Positions 7,911 through 15,915 of a DNA stretch of 32,338 bases are shown piece by piece. The DNA comes from Acidimicrobiales bacterium (GTDB lineage: Bacteria > Actinomycetota > Acidimicrobiia > Acidimicrobiales > AC-14). A program made the translations under genes and the position numbers. Location: positions 1 through 32,338 of the forward strand of contig JAODBK010000030.1 of assembly GCA_025463925.1 (NCBI GenBank). The letters are read 5' to 3'. The notes below the pieces were generated by a model. That model was not told where the DNA came from. It saw only the letters and a list, made by a program, of their open reading frames with translations, and did no database searches. Each line of letters starts with the position of its first letter. Position 1 is the first letter of the stretch.

Positions 7911-9962
7911 GTGCCGCGCGCCCGATTCGTGACGATTCTCGCCCTCGCGGTCGGCGCCCTCGCGTCGTCGCACGCACTGGCCGCCGCTCCTCCAGTGGTC
8001 GACCCGACGGTCCCCGCGGCGCGCGAGACCGAGCCCGTCGTGCTCACCGGTGCGTCGTTCCCCCAGTGGGCGGCGCCGGCGGAGGTGACGGCCAAGGCGC
8101 CGTCGGTGTCGGGCGCGTCCTGCACGAGCGGCGACAACGGGTGCGGCCACAACTCCTACCAATCCCCCGAGGTCGCGTCGGGCAAGGCGCTCGGCGAGGG
8201 CGTGCCCATCGGCCAGCTGCTCGGGTACCGGTGGGACGGTCATGGCTTCGTGCAGATCCCGTTCCAGGTCGACGAGTTCGCCACGCGGTACCTCTCGAAC
8301 GACGCGTCGACGTTCTCCTTCTACAGCGAGACGGACCAGAACCTGACCCCGGTGTTCGACGAGGAGCGCTTCCGCTGGACCGGCCAGGACCCGGCGAACC
8401 CCTGCCGCGCGGTGCCGGCCGATCCGAAGGTCCGCACCACCGCCGACCCGGTGCCCGGCCTCGACACCAACGACGAGGTGGCGTTCATGGCGTCCGACGC
8501 CGGCCCGCCGGCGCCCGCCGGCGCCGCGCTCCCCGCGCACGTCGTCGGCGCCTACCGCGTCGACCTGCGCGATCCCACGAATCCCAACGGCCCGGCGAAG
8601 GCCGCGTACGTCATGCGCAGCGACGGCACGGTGGCGCCGGCGTACACCGCGGCCAATGGCTACGTGCGCTACCAGCCCGACGCCGACAGCGACACCTACC
8701 TGTACAGCCAGTCGGCATACGGGTCGTACGGCAACGCCGCCAAGGGCGCGTGGCTCGACCCGACCACCGGCCAGTGCGTGACGAACCAGCCGAAGCAACG
8801 CCGGCCGAAGGACACCGCGTGGGTGCGGACGCCGCGCTACCAGTTCCGCTACGACGGCCGTTGGCTGATGACCCAGGTCGGCGTCGCGCCGTCGGCGACG
8901 ACCAACGATGCGGCGGGCCCCGCGAGCTCGTGGGTGTACGGCCCCGACCTCGTGGACCAGTGGAAGGCGCGGGCGTTCCAGCAGCGACCGGGCGGGGTGA
9001 CTCCGTGCTGCGGCTACGAAGAGGAGGCCAACAACTGGGGTGGGTCGTCGATCCTGATGGGTGTGCGCGCCGGCCCGGTGCGCATGATCCGTGCCACGTG
9101 GGGCGCCGACAGCTCCACCAACAACGTCCGCACCGAGTACTTCTACCGCGACGAGATCCGGATGGACGACGCCCTCCGCGTCCACGTGATCCCGCCGGGC
9201 GACGGCATCTACACGCAGTGGGACTTCAACGCCGGCGCGGTGTCGACGTACTCCAATGCCTTCGTGCCCGACGGGGTCCCGGCGGACGGGCAGAACGACG
9301 AGGTCTTCGGCAACACCCGCGCCCATGTCGGGCCCGACGGGCTGCGGTTGCGCGACGGCGACCAGGTTCCGGTGGTCGGCCCCCAGGACGTGAGCGCGGG
9401 CTCGCCGGCCGACGGGTCGTGCAGCACGCCGGCCGGGCGGTGCATCGACAACGACATCGACGTCGTCGACCCCACGTTCTCGGGCCCGCTCGGCACGCTG
9501 TCCTACGAGGAGGTGTCGGGGCCCTACGGCACGTGGGTCGACCGCTGGACGGTGAAACAGGTCACCGGCGGCACCGCATACGGCCTGGCCACCACGCCCT
9601 ACTACCGCGATGACTCGTGCTTCGACGACGGCACCGGGTCCAATCCCGGCCCGCACGTGCGGTCGCGCGCGCCCGACCCGACCGTCGACGCCACCGGCGC
9701 GCCGCGTGCGTGTTGGAAGACGACGGACGGCGACCCCACGACCGCGGTCCCGTTCGACCACTTCTTCCAGGGCGCGATCGCGACGCACGGGCTCCACGTG
9801 AACTTGATCGCCGACTCCGACAACGCGTTCACCACGGCACCGGTCGACGAGGTCGACAGCGAGCAGCGCATCGTCCTCTTGCCGGGCCGGCTCGGCAACG
9901 TGGGCGAGCGGTACGGCCGGGGCACGGAAAAGCCGCTGATCGCGACGACCCAGCTCCTCTAG
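7911..9962 (+). CDS. Large secreted protein of unrecognised family
   Basis: The 683-aa protein starts at GTG 7911. It begins with a Sec-type signal peptide (basic PRAR, hydrophobic core to about residue 20, likely cleavage after SHALA). The mature part is hydrophilic, rich in Asp/Gly/Pro/Tyr and looks beta-rich, without further membrane segments. Ten cysteines occur, several close together (SCTSGDNGCGH, TPCCGY, GSCSTPAGRC), as expected for disulfides in an exported protein. Acidic segments such as PGLDTNDEVAFMASD recur. I recognise no catalytic motif and cannot assign a family. It sits between a histidine kinase (18-base gap) and a VanW protein (17-base gap), suggesting a role at the cell envelope. 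Confidence 0.85.
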   Translation: MPRARFVTILALAVGALASSHALAAAPPVVDPTVPAARETEPVVLTGASFPQWAAPAEVTAKAPSVSGASCTSGDNGCGHNSYQSPEVASGKALGEGVPIGQLLGYRWDGHGFVQIPFQVDEFATRYLSNDASTFSFYSETDQNLTPVFDEERFRWTGQDPANPCRAVPADPKVRTTADPVPGLDTNDEVAFMASDAGPPAPAGAALPAHVVGAYRVDLRDPTNPNGPAKAAYVMRSDGTVAPAYTAANGYVRYQPDADSDTYLYSQSAYGSYGNAAKGAWLDPTTGQCVTNQPKQRRPKDTAWVRTPRYQFRYDGRWLMTQVGVAPSATTNDAAGPASSWVYGPDLVDQWKARAFQQRPGGVTPCCGYEEEANNWGGSSILMGVRAGPVRMIRATWGADSSTNNVRTEYFYRDEIRMDDALRVHVIPPGDGIYTQWDFNAGAVSTYSNAFVPDGVPADGQNDEVFGNTRAHVGPDGLRLRDGDQVPVVGPQDVSAGSPADGSCSTPAGRCIDNDIDVVDPTFSGPLGTLSYEEVSGPYGTWVDRWTVKQVTGGTAYGLATTPYYRDDSCFDDGTGSNPGPHVRSRAPDPTVDATGAPRACWKTTDGDPTTAVPFDHFFQGAIATHGLHVNLIADSDNAFTTAPVDEVDSEQRIVLLPGRLGNVGERYGRGTEKPLIATTQLL

Positions 9963-9979
9963 CACGCGATCATCTCCGG

Positions 9980-11626
9980 ATGCCCGGAGCCAAGACCGTC
10001 GTGCTGGCCGCCGCCGGCGGCGCCGCGGTCGTCGTGCTGGCCGCGACCGCGGCCTGGGCCGTCGACACCACGAACCACGGCGGCCGGGTGGCCCGGAGCG
10101 TGCGCCTGGCCGGGCATCCGGTGGGCGGGATGAACCGGGCCGACGTGGGCCGCGTCGTGGCCGCGCTGGCCGCCCAGTACCCGAAGGCGACGGTGCAGGT
10201 CACTGCGCCCGGCGCCGTCTTCACCGCGCCGGGCGCCGACTTCGGCGTCAAGGTCCGCGAGGCCGACACCGTCGACGGCGCGCTCTCGGCCGGGCGCAAG
10301 GGCACGCTTCCGGGTCGGGTCGTCCGGTGGGTCAAGGCCTTCGTGTCGAGCTCCACCGCACCGGTCCGGGTCGATGTCGGGCGCGTCGGCACCACCGACG
10401 TCATCGCTCGCCTCGACAAGGGCCCGCGCACGCCGGCGACGGAGCCGACACTCTCGATCAAGGCCGGGCACGTCATCGCGGTGGCCGGCGAGCCGGGCCG
10501 CGGCATCGACCCGGCCGAGCTCGTCGACCGGATCCGCGCCGCCGCCGCCCGCAGCCCGCTCATCGCGGTGAACGTCGGGCGCGGCCCGGTGAAGCCGCGC
10601 TTCTCGCTCGCCGACGCGCAGAAGGTCGCCGACCGAGCGGAGGCCGAGACGCAGACGGGACTGAGCCTGAAGGCCGGCACGACCACGGCGACGGCCAACG
10701 CGATGATCCTGAAGGGCTGGGTGCAGGCGGTGCCGACCGAGAAGGGGCTCGACCTGGCGGCCGATCCGACCGCGACCATTGCCGGGCTGCGACGACTCCT
10801 GCCGTCGACCGGCACACCCGCGGTCGACGCCGGCTTCGTCGTGAGCGGCGGCCAGGTGCAGATCACGCCGAGCCGCACCGGCACCGCGTGCTGCGCGCCA
10901 AAGGCCGTCGCGCTGGTCGAGGCGGCACTGACCAGCCGCCCGTCGAGTCCCCTCGTCCTCCCGCTCCAGACGGTCGCGCCGAAGCGGACGGTGGAGCAGG
11001 CCCGCAACCTCGGGATCACCGAGGTGGCGTCCACCTTCACCACGCCGCACCACGCGGGCGAGCCGCGCGTGATCAACATCCACCGCATCGCCGACATCCT
11101 GCGGGGCGTCGTGATCGAGCCCGGCCAGACGTTCTCGGTGAACCAGTACGTCGGCCCCCGCACCACGGCCAAGGGGTTCGTCGACGCGCCGATCATCGGC
11201 GAGCACAACACCCACGCCACCGACATCGGCGGCGGCATCAGCCAGATGGGCACCACGTTCTTCAACGCCGCGTTCTTCGACGGCCTGCAGATCCTCGAGT
11301 ACCAGGCCCACACGCTCTACATCTCGCGCTACCCGTACGGTCGGGAGTCGACGCTCAACTACCCGCACCCCGATCTCGTCGTGAAGAACATCAGTCCCCA
11401 CGGCATCCTCGTGTGGCCGACGTACACCAGCACGTCGCTGACCGTGACCTTCTATTCGACCAAGTGGGTCGACGTCGCGCAGTCGGCGCAGACGACGTCA
11501 CCGCGCGGGCCGTGCACCGCGGTCAAGACCGAGCGAACCCGCAAGTTCCTCGCCGACGGCAAGACGTCGGTCGACTACTTCTTCGCGCTCTACGCACCGG
11601 CCGACGGGATCGACTGCCCGCGGTGA
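9980..11626 (+). CDS. VanW family protein with YoaR-like (PG-binding) region
   Basis: The 548-aa protein starts at ATG 9980. It has an N-terminal signal anchor (about residues 5-27), then two repeats of a YoaR/PG_binding_4-like fold (about 40-190 and 195-300). The VanW domain (about 345-490) carries INIHRIADILRGVVIEPGQTFS, quoted here only in part: HRIADIL and EPGQTFSVN. It continues with GGGISQMGTTFFNAAFFDGL. VanW domains are found in Gram-positive envelope proteins; despite the name, a direct role in vancomycin resistance is not established, and a peptidoglycan-linked role is generally assumed. It follows the secreted 683-aa protein after 17 bases and shares a GTGA overlap with the flavoprotein gene downstream. 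Its location is likely extracytoplasmic. Confidence 0.92.
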   Translation: MPGAKTVVLAAAGGAAVVVLAATAAWAVDTTNHGGRVARSVRLAGHPVGGMNRADVGRVVAALAAQYPKATVQVTAPGAVFTAPGADFGVKVREADTVDGALSAGRKGTLPGRVVRWVKAFVSSSTAPVRVDVGRVGTTDVIARLDKGPRTPATEPTLSIKAGHVIAVAGEPGRGIDPAELVDRIRAAAARSPLIAVNVGRGPVKPRFSLADAQKVADRAEAETQTGLSLKAGTTTATANAMILKGWVQAVPTEKGLDLAADPTATIAGLRRLLPSTGTPAVDAGFVVSGGQVQITPSRTGTACCAPKAVALVEAALTSRPSSPLVLPLQTVAPKRTVEQARNLGITEVASTFTTPHHAGEPRVINIHRIADILRGVVIEPGQTFSVNQYVGPRTTAKGFVDAPIIGEHNTHATDIGGGISQMGTTFFNAAFFDGLQILEYQAHTLYISRYPYGRESTLNYPHPDLVVKNISPHGILVWPTYTSTSLTVTFYSTKWVDVAQSAQTTSPRGPCTAVKTERTRKFLADGKTSVDYFFALYAPADGIDCPR

Positions 11627-12876
11627 CCAGTGCCGCCGACCCCCACCGCGCCGACGTCGCCGTGATCGGTGGTGGCCCGGCCGGGGCCGCCGCCGCGATC
11701 ACGCTGGCGCGCGCCGGGCGCGACGTCGTCGTCGTCGACCGGGCCCGGTTCCCGCGCGACAAGTGCTGCGGCGACGGACTGACGGCGGGCGCGCTGCGCC
11801 AGCTCGAGGGCCTCGGCGTGCGGCCCGAGGCGGTGGCGTCGTGGCAGCCGGTCGACGACGTGTGGGTCCGGTCGCCGTCGGGCCGCACCATCGACTTCCC
11901 GCTGCCACGCGGCCGCGGGGTCTTCGCCGCGGTGGCGCGCCGGGTCGACCTCGACGCCACGCTGCTCGACGTGGCGCGGGCCGCGGGCGCCAAGGTGCTC
12001 GACGGCCACGCGCTCGAGGGCGCCGCCGGTCACGGCGATCATGTGCGGCTCGACGTGACCGGCGTCGACGGCGGCATCACCGCGCGGTATGTCGTCGGCG
12101 CCGACGGGATGTGGTCGCCCTTGCGGCGCGCCATCGGCGCGATCGAGCCCGGCTACCTCGGCGAGTGGCACGCGTTCCGGCAGTACTTCGCCGACGTCGC
12201 CCCGCCCGCGGCGCGCGACCTGTGGGTGTGGTTCGAGCCGGATCTCCTCCCCGGGTACGCGTGGTCGTTCCCGCTGCCGGGCAACCGGGCCAACGTCGGC
12301 TTCGGCGTGCATCGCGACCGCGAGCTGCCGACCGGCTACCTCAAGTCGCTCTGGCCCGAGCTCCTCGCCCGACCGCACGTCGCCGAGGTGCTCGGGCCGG
12401 CGGCCCGGCCCGAGGCGCCGCACAAGGCGTGGCCGATCCCGGCCCGCATAGACCGGGCGGTGCTCAGCGGGCTCGGCGGCCGGGCGCTGTTCGCCGGCGA
12501 CGCCGCCGGCGCCACCGACCCGATGACCGGTGAGGGCATCGCCCAGGCGCTCATCGGCGGCCGGCTCGCGGCCCAAGCGATTCTGGCGACCGGCCCCACC
12601 CGGCCCGCGCGCGCCGCCGCCCACTACCGCCGCGCCACCGACCGCGCCCTGCTCGCCGACCACCGGATGTCGACGCTGCTCACCCGCGCGCTTCGGCACC
12701 GCGCCGGCGCGCGCGGTGCCGTCCGCGTCGTCGGCGCGACCGCGTGGTCGCGCCGGCAGTTCGCCCGCTGGCTGTTCGAGGACGAACCCCGCGCCGCCAT
12801 CGTCACCCCGCGCCGCTGGCACCGCGCCTTCCTCGGCCGCGACGGCGCGTTCGCGACGGACCCGCGGGTCAGTTGA
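11623..12876 (+). CDS. Geranylgeranyl reductase family FAD-dependent oxidoreductase (MenJ-like)
   Basis: The 417-aa protein starts at GTG 11623, overlapping the VanW stop (GTGA). It has the FAD Rossmann motif VIGGGPAGAAAA near residue 14, the family signature FPRDKCCGDGLT near 45-56, and a second FAD motif LFAGDAAGATDPMTGEGIAQ near 288-307. These are marks of the geranylgeranyl-reductase family, which saturates isoprenoid double bonds in quinones, lipids or carotenoids. The closest characterised actinobacterial type I can name is MenJ, which reduces one double bond of the menaquinone tail. The signature here reads KCCGDG where MenJ has KPCGDG. The isoprenoid substrate is not shown by the sequence. 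It overlaps the convergent acyl-CoA dehydrogenase by 8 bases. Confidence 0.9.
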   Translation: MTSAADPHRADVAVIGGGPAGAAAAITLARAGRDVVVVDRARFPRDKCCGDGLTAGALRQLEGLGVRPEAVASWQPVDDVWVRSPSGRTIDFPLPRGRGVFAAVARRVDLDATLLDVARAAGAKVLDGHALEGAAGHGDHVRLDVTGVDGGITARYVVGADGMWSPLRRAIGAIEPGYLGEWHAFRQYFADVAPPAARDLWVWFEPDLLPGYAWSFPLPGNRANVGFGVHRDRELPTGYLKSLWPELLARPHVAEVLGPAARPEAPHKAWPIPARIDRAVLSGLGGRALFAGDAAGATDPMTGEGIAQALIGGRLAAQAILATGPTRPARAAAHYRRATDRALLADHRMSTLLTRALRHRAGARGAVRVVGATAWSRRQFARWLFEDEPRAAIVTPRRWHRAFLGRDGAFATDPRVS

Positions 12877-14005
12877 GGGCGACGTCGTGCGGGAGGCCCA
12901 GCACGCGCTCGGCGATGATGTTGCGCTGCACCTCGGAGGTGCCCCCACCGATCGTCAGCGCGGGTGAGAACAGGAACCCGTAGTGCCAGATCGGGTTGTC
13001 GTCACCGAGCGGGCCGCGACCGGCGAGCATGCCCTCGGCGCCGGCCAGGTCCTTGGCGAGCTGCATGATGGCCTGGCCGTGATCGTCGGCGAGCGCCTTG
13101 CGGACCGAGGCCTCGGGTCCCGGCGGCTTGCCCTGCACTCGCGCCGTCACGGTGCGGAGCCGGATCAGGCGGAGGATCTCGGCGTCGCACCACAGCCGCG
13201 CCAGCCGCTGCCGCACGCGCGGGTCGCGCACGCCGCCGGCCCGCCGCACGACGTCGAGCAGCCCCGACGCGTCCGGGCCGTCGCCCCACAGCGCGCCGCC
13301 GCCCGACAGCGAGACCCGCTCGTTCGACAGCGTCACCTTGGCGAGCTCCCACCCCCGGTTGACGTCGCCCACGACGTTCTCGGCGGGGATCCGGACCTCG
13401 TCGAGGAAGACCTCGTTGAACAGGTGGGCGCCGGTCATCTCGACGATCGGCCGCACCTCGATGCCGGGCGCGTCCATGGGACAGATGAAGTACGTGATGC
13501 CGGCGTGCTTGGGCGCGTCGGGATCGGTGCGGGCGATCAGGATCCCGAACCGGGCGACGTGGCCGAACGAGGTCCAGATCTTCTGCCCGGTGACGACCCA
13601 CGTGTCGCCGTCGCGCACCGCCCGCGTGGCCAGGCCGGCCAGGTCCGACCCGGCGCCGGGCTCGCTGAACAGCTGGCACCACAGCTCCTCGCCGGCGAGC
13701 AGCGGGAAGAGGTACCGGGCCTTCTGGGCCTCGGTGCCGGCGTGGATGATCGTCGGGCCGGCCCAGCCGATCCCGATCATGTTGGCCGGACGGCGGACGC
13801 CGGCCCCCCGCAGCTCCTCGTCGATCACGAGCTGGTGGATCGGGTCGGCGTCGAGGCCCCACGGCCGCGGCCAGTGCGGCGCCACCAGCCCGGCCTCGGC
13901 GAGCTGGCGACCGCTCGGCGCCGGGTGCCCGGCGAGCCAGGCGCGCAACTCGACCCGCCGGGGATCGTCATCGGGCGGCAGCTCGAAGTCCACGCGCCAT
14001 AGCAT
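12869..14005 (-). CDS. Acyl-CoA dehydrogenase (FadE type)
   Basis: The 378-aa protein starts at ATG 14005. It has the full acyl-CoA dehydrogenase layout: an N-terminal helical domain (to about residue 110), the beta domain with LFSEPGAGSDLAGL and GQKIWTSFGHVA (about 112-150), and the C-terminal helical domain ending in GGTSEVQRNIIAERVLGLP, of which EVQRNIIAERVLGLP is the conserved FAD-contacting end. It oxidises an acyl-CoA to the 2-enoyl-CoA and passes electrons to ETF. The gene diverges from an acyl-CoA synthetase with 8 bases between starts, so the pair probably acts on the same acid. The subgroup resembles actinobacterial dehydrogenases of sterol or terpenoid side chains, which I cannot confirm. 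Confidence 0.93.
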   Translation of the reverse strand: MLWRVDFELPPDDDPRRVELRAWLAGHPAPSGRQLAEAGLVAPHWPRPWGLDADPIHQLVIDEELRGAGVRRPANMIGIGWAGPTIIHAGTEAQKARYLFPLLAGEELWCQLFSEPGAGSDLAGLATRAVRDGDTWVVTGQKIWTSFGHVARFGILIARTDPDAPKHAGITYFICPMDAPGIEVRPIVEMTGAHLFNEVFLDEVRIPAENVVGDVNRGWELAKVTLSNERVSLSGGGALWGDGPDASGLLDVVRRAGGVRDPRVRQRLARLWCDAEILRLIRLRTVTARVQGKPPGPEASVRKALADDHGQAIMQLAKDLAGAEGMLAGRGPLGDDNPIWHYGFLFSPALTIGGGTSEVQRNIIAERVLGLPHDVALN

Positions 14006-14013
14006 CGCCGCTC

Positions 14014-15633
14014 GTGAGCAGCGGGTGGAACTTCGCCGACGTCTGGGAGACGATTGCCGACGAGATCCCGGACGCGCGCGCGCTGGTCGACGCCGACCAC
14101 CGGCGGACGTGGGCCGAGCTCGACCACCGCGCCGACGGTGTCGCGTTGGCCCTGCTGAACGAGGCGGGCGCGGCCCATCAGGACAAGGTCGCCCAGTACC
14201 TCTACAACGGCAACGAGTACACCGAGTCCGTCGTGGCCTGCACCAAGGCCGGCCTCGTCCCGGTCAACACCAACTATCGCTACACCGACGACGAGCTGAC
14301 CTACATCTGGGACAACAGCGATGCCGTGGCCGTGGTGTTCCACGGCGCGTTCGCCGAGCGGGTGGCATCGGTGCGCGCCCGAGTGCCGAACGTCCGGCTG
14401 TGGCTCTGGGTCGACGACGGGAGCGGGCCGTGCCCCGACTGGGCGGTCCCGTACGAGGACGCCGCCACGTCGGCGTCGCCCGGCCGGCGCACCCGAGGTC
14501 CGGCGCCACGTTCCGGGGCCGACCTCTATTTCCTCTACACCGGTGGCACCACGGGGATGCCGAAGGGCGTCATGTGGCGGCAGGACGATCTGTACGACGT
14601 CTTCAGCGCCGCGACGATGCACGACCCGCCGACCGTCGACCTCGACGCGGTGCGCCGGCGGGTGAACGGCGCCGGCCCGGTCGGCCTGCCCGCCTGCCCG
14701 CTGATGCACGGCACCGGCGCGTTCACGTCGTTCCAGGTGATGTTCCTCGGCGGATCCATCGTCACCTTGACCAGCCGGAAGTTCGACGCCGCCGAGCTGC
14801 TCGACACCATCGAACGCGAGCGGGTCAACGCGCTGGCGTGGGTCGGCGACGCGTTCGCCCGTCCGGTGCTGGCGGCGCTCGACGCCGCCCCCGGGCATTG
14901 GGACATCTCGAGCCTGGTCATGATCACCAGCTCGGGCGTCATGTGGAGCGAGCCGGTGAAGGAGGGCCTGCTCCGCCACCACCCCGGCATGATGCTGGTC
15001 GACGCGTTCTCGTCGTCCGAGGCGCTGGGAATGGGCATGTCGGTGTCCGGCGGCGGCCGCACCACCAAGACAGCCTCGTTCGCGCTCGGCGACCGGAGCC
15101 GCGTGATCGACGACGACGGCCGCGACGTCGAGCCCGGCTCCGGCCGGATCGGCCGGGTCGCCGTCCAAGGGCCGTGCCCGGTCGGCTACTACAAGGACCC
15201 GGAGAAGACCGCCCGCACGTTCCTGACCATCGACGGCGAACGGTTCTCCGTGCCCGGTGACTACGCCACCGTGGACGCCGACGGCACGCTCCAGATCCTC
15301 GGCCGCGGGTCGGTGTGCATCAACACCGGCGGCGAGAAGGTCTTCCCCGAGGAGGTCGAGGAAGCCCTCAAGGGCCACCCGGCGGTGCTGGACGCGGTGG
15401 TCGTCGGCGTTCCCGACGAGCGCTTCGGCGAGGTCGTCGTCGCCTGGGTCGAGCCGATCGAGCCGGCCGGCGACATCGACGAGGCCGACGTGATCGCCCA
15501 CGTGAAGGGGCGCCTGGCGGCGTACAAGGCGCCGCGCCGGGTGCTCGCCACCGACTCGATCGGGCGCAGCCCGGCCGGGAAGGTCGACTACACCCGCCTT
15601 CGCGGGGACGCCGTCGCCGCCATGGGTGGTTGA
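14014..15633 (+). CDS. Acyl-CoA synthetase (AMP-forming, FadD type)
   Basis: The 539-aa protein starts at GTG 14014. It is an adenylate-forming enzyme: P-loop-like motif YTGGTTGMPKGVMWRQDDL (residues 175-193), TSSGVMWSEP near 310, VDAFSSSEALGMG near 330, GDYATVDADG near 415, GGEKVFPEEVEEAL near 438, and the C-terminal catalytic lysine in RSPAGKVDY near 524. It activates a carboxylic acid to its CoA thioester through an acyl-AMP. The GVMWRQDDL form of the core motif is typical of the actinobacterial FadD19-like group, known for steroid side-chain acids. Assignment of substrate from this motif is inference. It pairs divergently with the FadE gene. About 280 bases without a gene follow. Confidence 0.94.
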   Translation: MSSGWNFADVWETIADEIPDARALVDADHRRTWAELDHRADGVALALLNEAGAAHQDKVAQYLYNGNEYTESVVACTKAGLVPVNTNYRYTDDELTYIWDNSDAVAVVFHGAFAERVASVRARVPNVRLWLWVDDGSGPCPDWAVPYEDAATSASPGRRTRGPAPRSGADLYFLYTGGTTGMPKGVMWRQDDLYDVFSAATMHDPPTVDLDAVRRRVNGAGPVGLPACPLMHGTGAFTSFQVMFLGGSIVTLTSRKFDAAELLDTIERERVNALAWVGDAFARPVLAALDAAPGHWDISSLVMITSSGVMWSEPVKEGLLRHHPGMMLVDAFSSSEALGMGMSVSGGGRTTKTASFALGDRSRVIDDDGRDVEPGSGRIGRVAVQGPCPVGYYKDPEKTARTFLTIDGERFSVPGDYATVDADGTLQILGRGSVCINTGGEKVFPEEVEEALKGHPAVLDAVVVGVPDERFGEVVVAWVEPIEPAGDIDEADVIAHVKGRLAAYKAPRRVLATDSIGRSPAGKVDYTRLRGDAVAAMGG

Positions 15634-15760
15634 CAGATGGCCCGTTTGGACCACGACAAAATGGGTCGAACGAGCTATTCACCCGGCTGCCTGTCGGGGT
15701 CGATACTGATCACGGGTCAGTCGTCGAGGGTCCTCTCATCCCCCGAGGGACGCTCGTCTT

Positions 15761-15817
15761 GTTGCCGGAATGCACCGTCCCAGTGCAGACCTACATCTCT
15801 CCCACGTTCCCGGCAAC
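15761..15817 (+). other. Nested inverted repeat (possible RNA stem)
   Basis: GTTGCCGG (15761-15768) is complementary to CCGGCAAC (15810-15817). Within it TGCAC (15771-15775) pairs with GTGCA (15783-15787) around a 7-base loop. The outer arm has a second possible partner, CGGCAAC at 15881-15887, giving two alternative foldings. Confidence 0.4.
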
Positions 15818-15891
15818 CGGCTGACCCATGGCCGGTGTGGCCGTAGCGAGAGGATCCCCCTCCTCCGCTACGGCGCCCGGCGGCAACCGGC
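15811..15891. repeat. Direct repeat CGGCAACCGGC flanking a hairpin
   Basis: The 11-mer CGGCAACCGGC occurs at 15811-15821 and again at 15881-15891, 70 bases apart, on either side of the strong hairpin at 15841-15873. Each copy can pair with the upstream GTTGCCG. The second copy ends 24 bases before the DUF72 start codon. Confidence 0.55.
15841..15873 (+). terminator. Strong stem-loop upstream of the DUF72 gene
   Basis: CCGTAGCG (15841-15848) pairs perfectly with CGCTACGG (15866-15873). After one bulged A, GAGGA (15850-15854) pairs with TCCTC (15861-15865) around a 6-base loop, TCCCCC. That is 13 base pairs in 33 bases. No U-tract follows. It may be a terminator for the acyl-CoA synthetase transcript, 208 bases after its stop, or part of a structured leader for the DUF72 gene. 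Confidence 0.5.
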
Positions 15892-15915
15892 CGGCCATTG
15901 GGTAGGTTCGCCCGG

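Larger units (their letters stand above)
15634..15915. other. Gene-free stretch with several inverted repeats
   Basis: No convincing reading frame lies between the acyl-CoA synthetase stop and the DUF72 start; the short frames here lack the codon bias of neighbouring genes. The left part (15634-15720) is less GC-rich, with ACAAAATGGG near 15656, and could hold a promoter. The right part (15761-15891) holds a nested set of inverted repeats and a direct repeat, listed separately. It may be a structured 5'-UTR of the DUF72 gene or a small RNA. Confidence 0.5.

Noticed and set aside
6917-9613. 898-codon plus-strand frame across gmd start, kinase and secreted protein
   Set aside because: Overlaps two better supported genes in another frame and shows only low-complexity Arg/Pro/Gly sequence.
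15637-15846. 69-codon frame in the gene-free stretch
   Set aside because: Ser/Arg/Pro-rich, no codon bias like its neighbours, no ribosome site, and it covers the inverted repeats.
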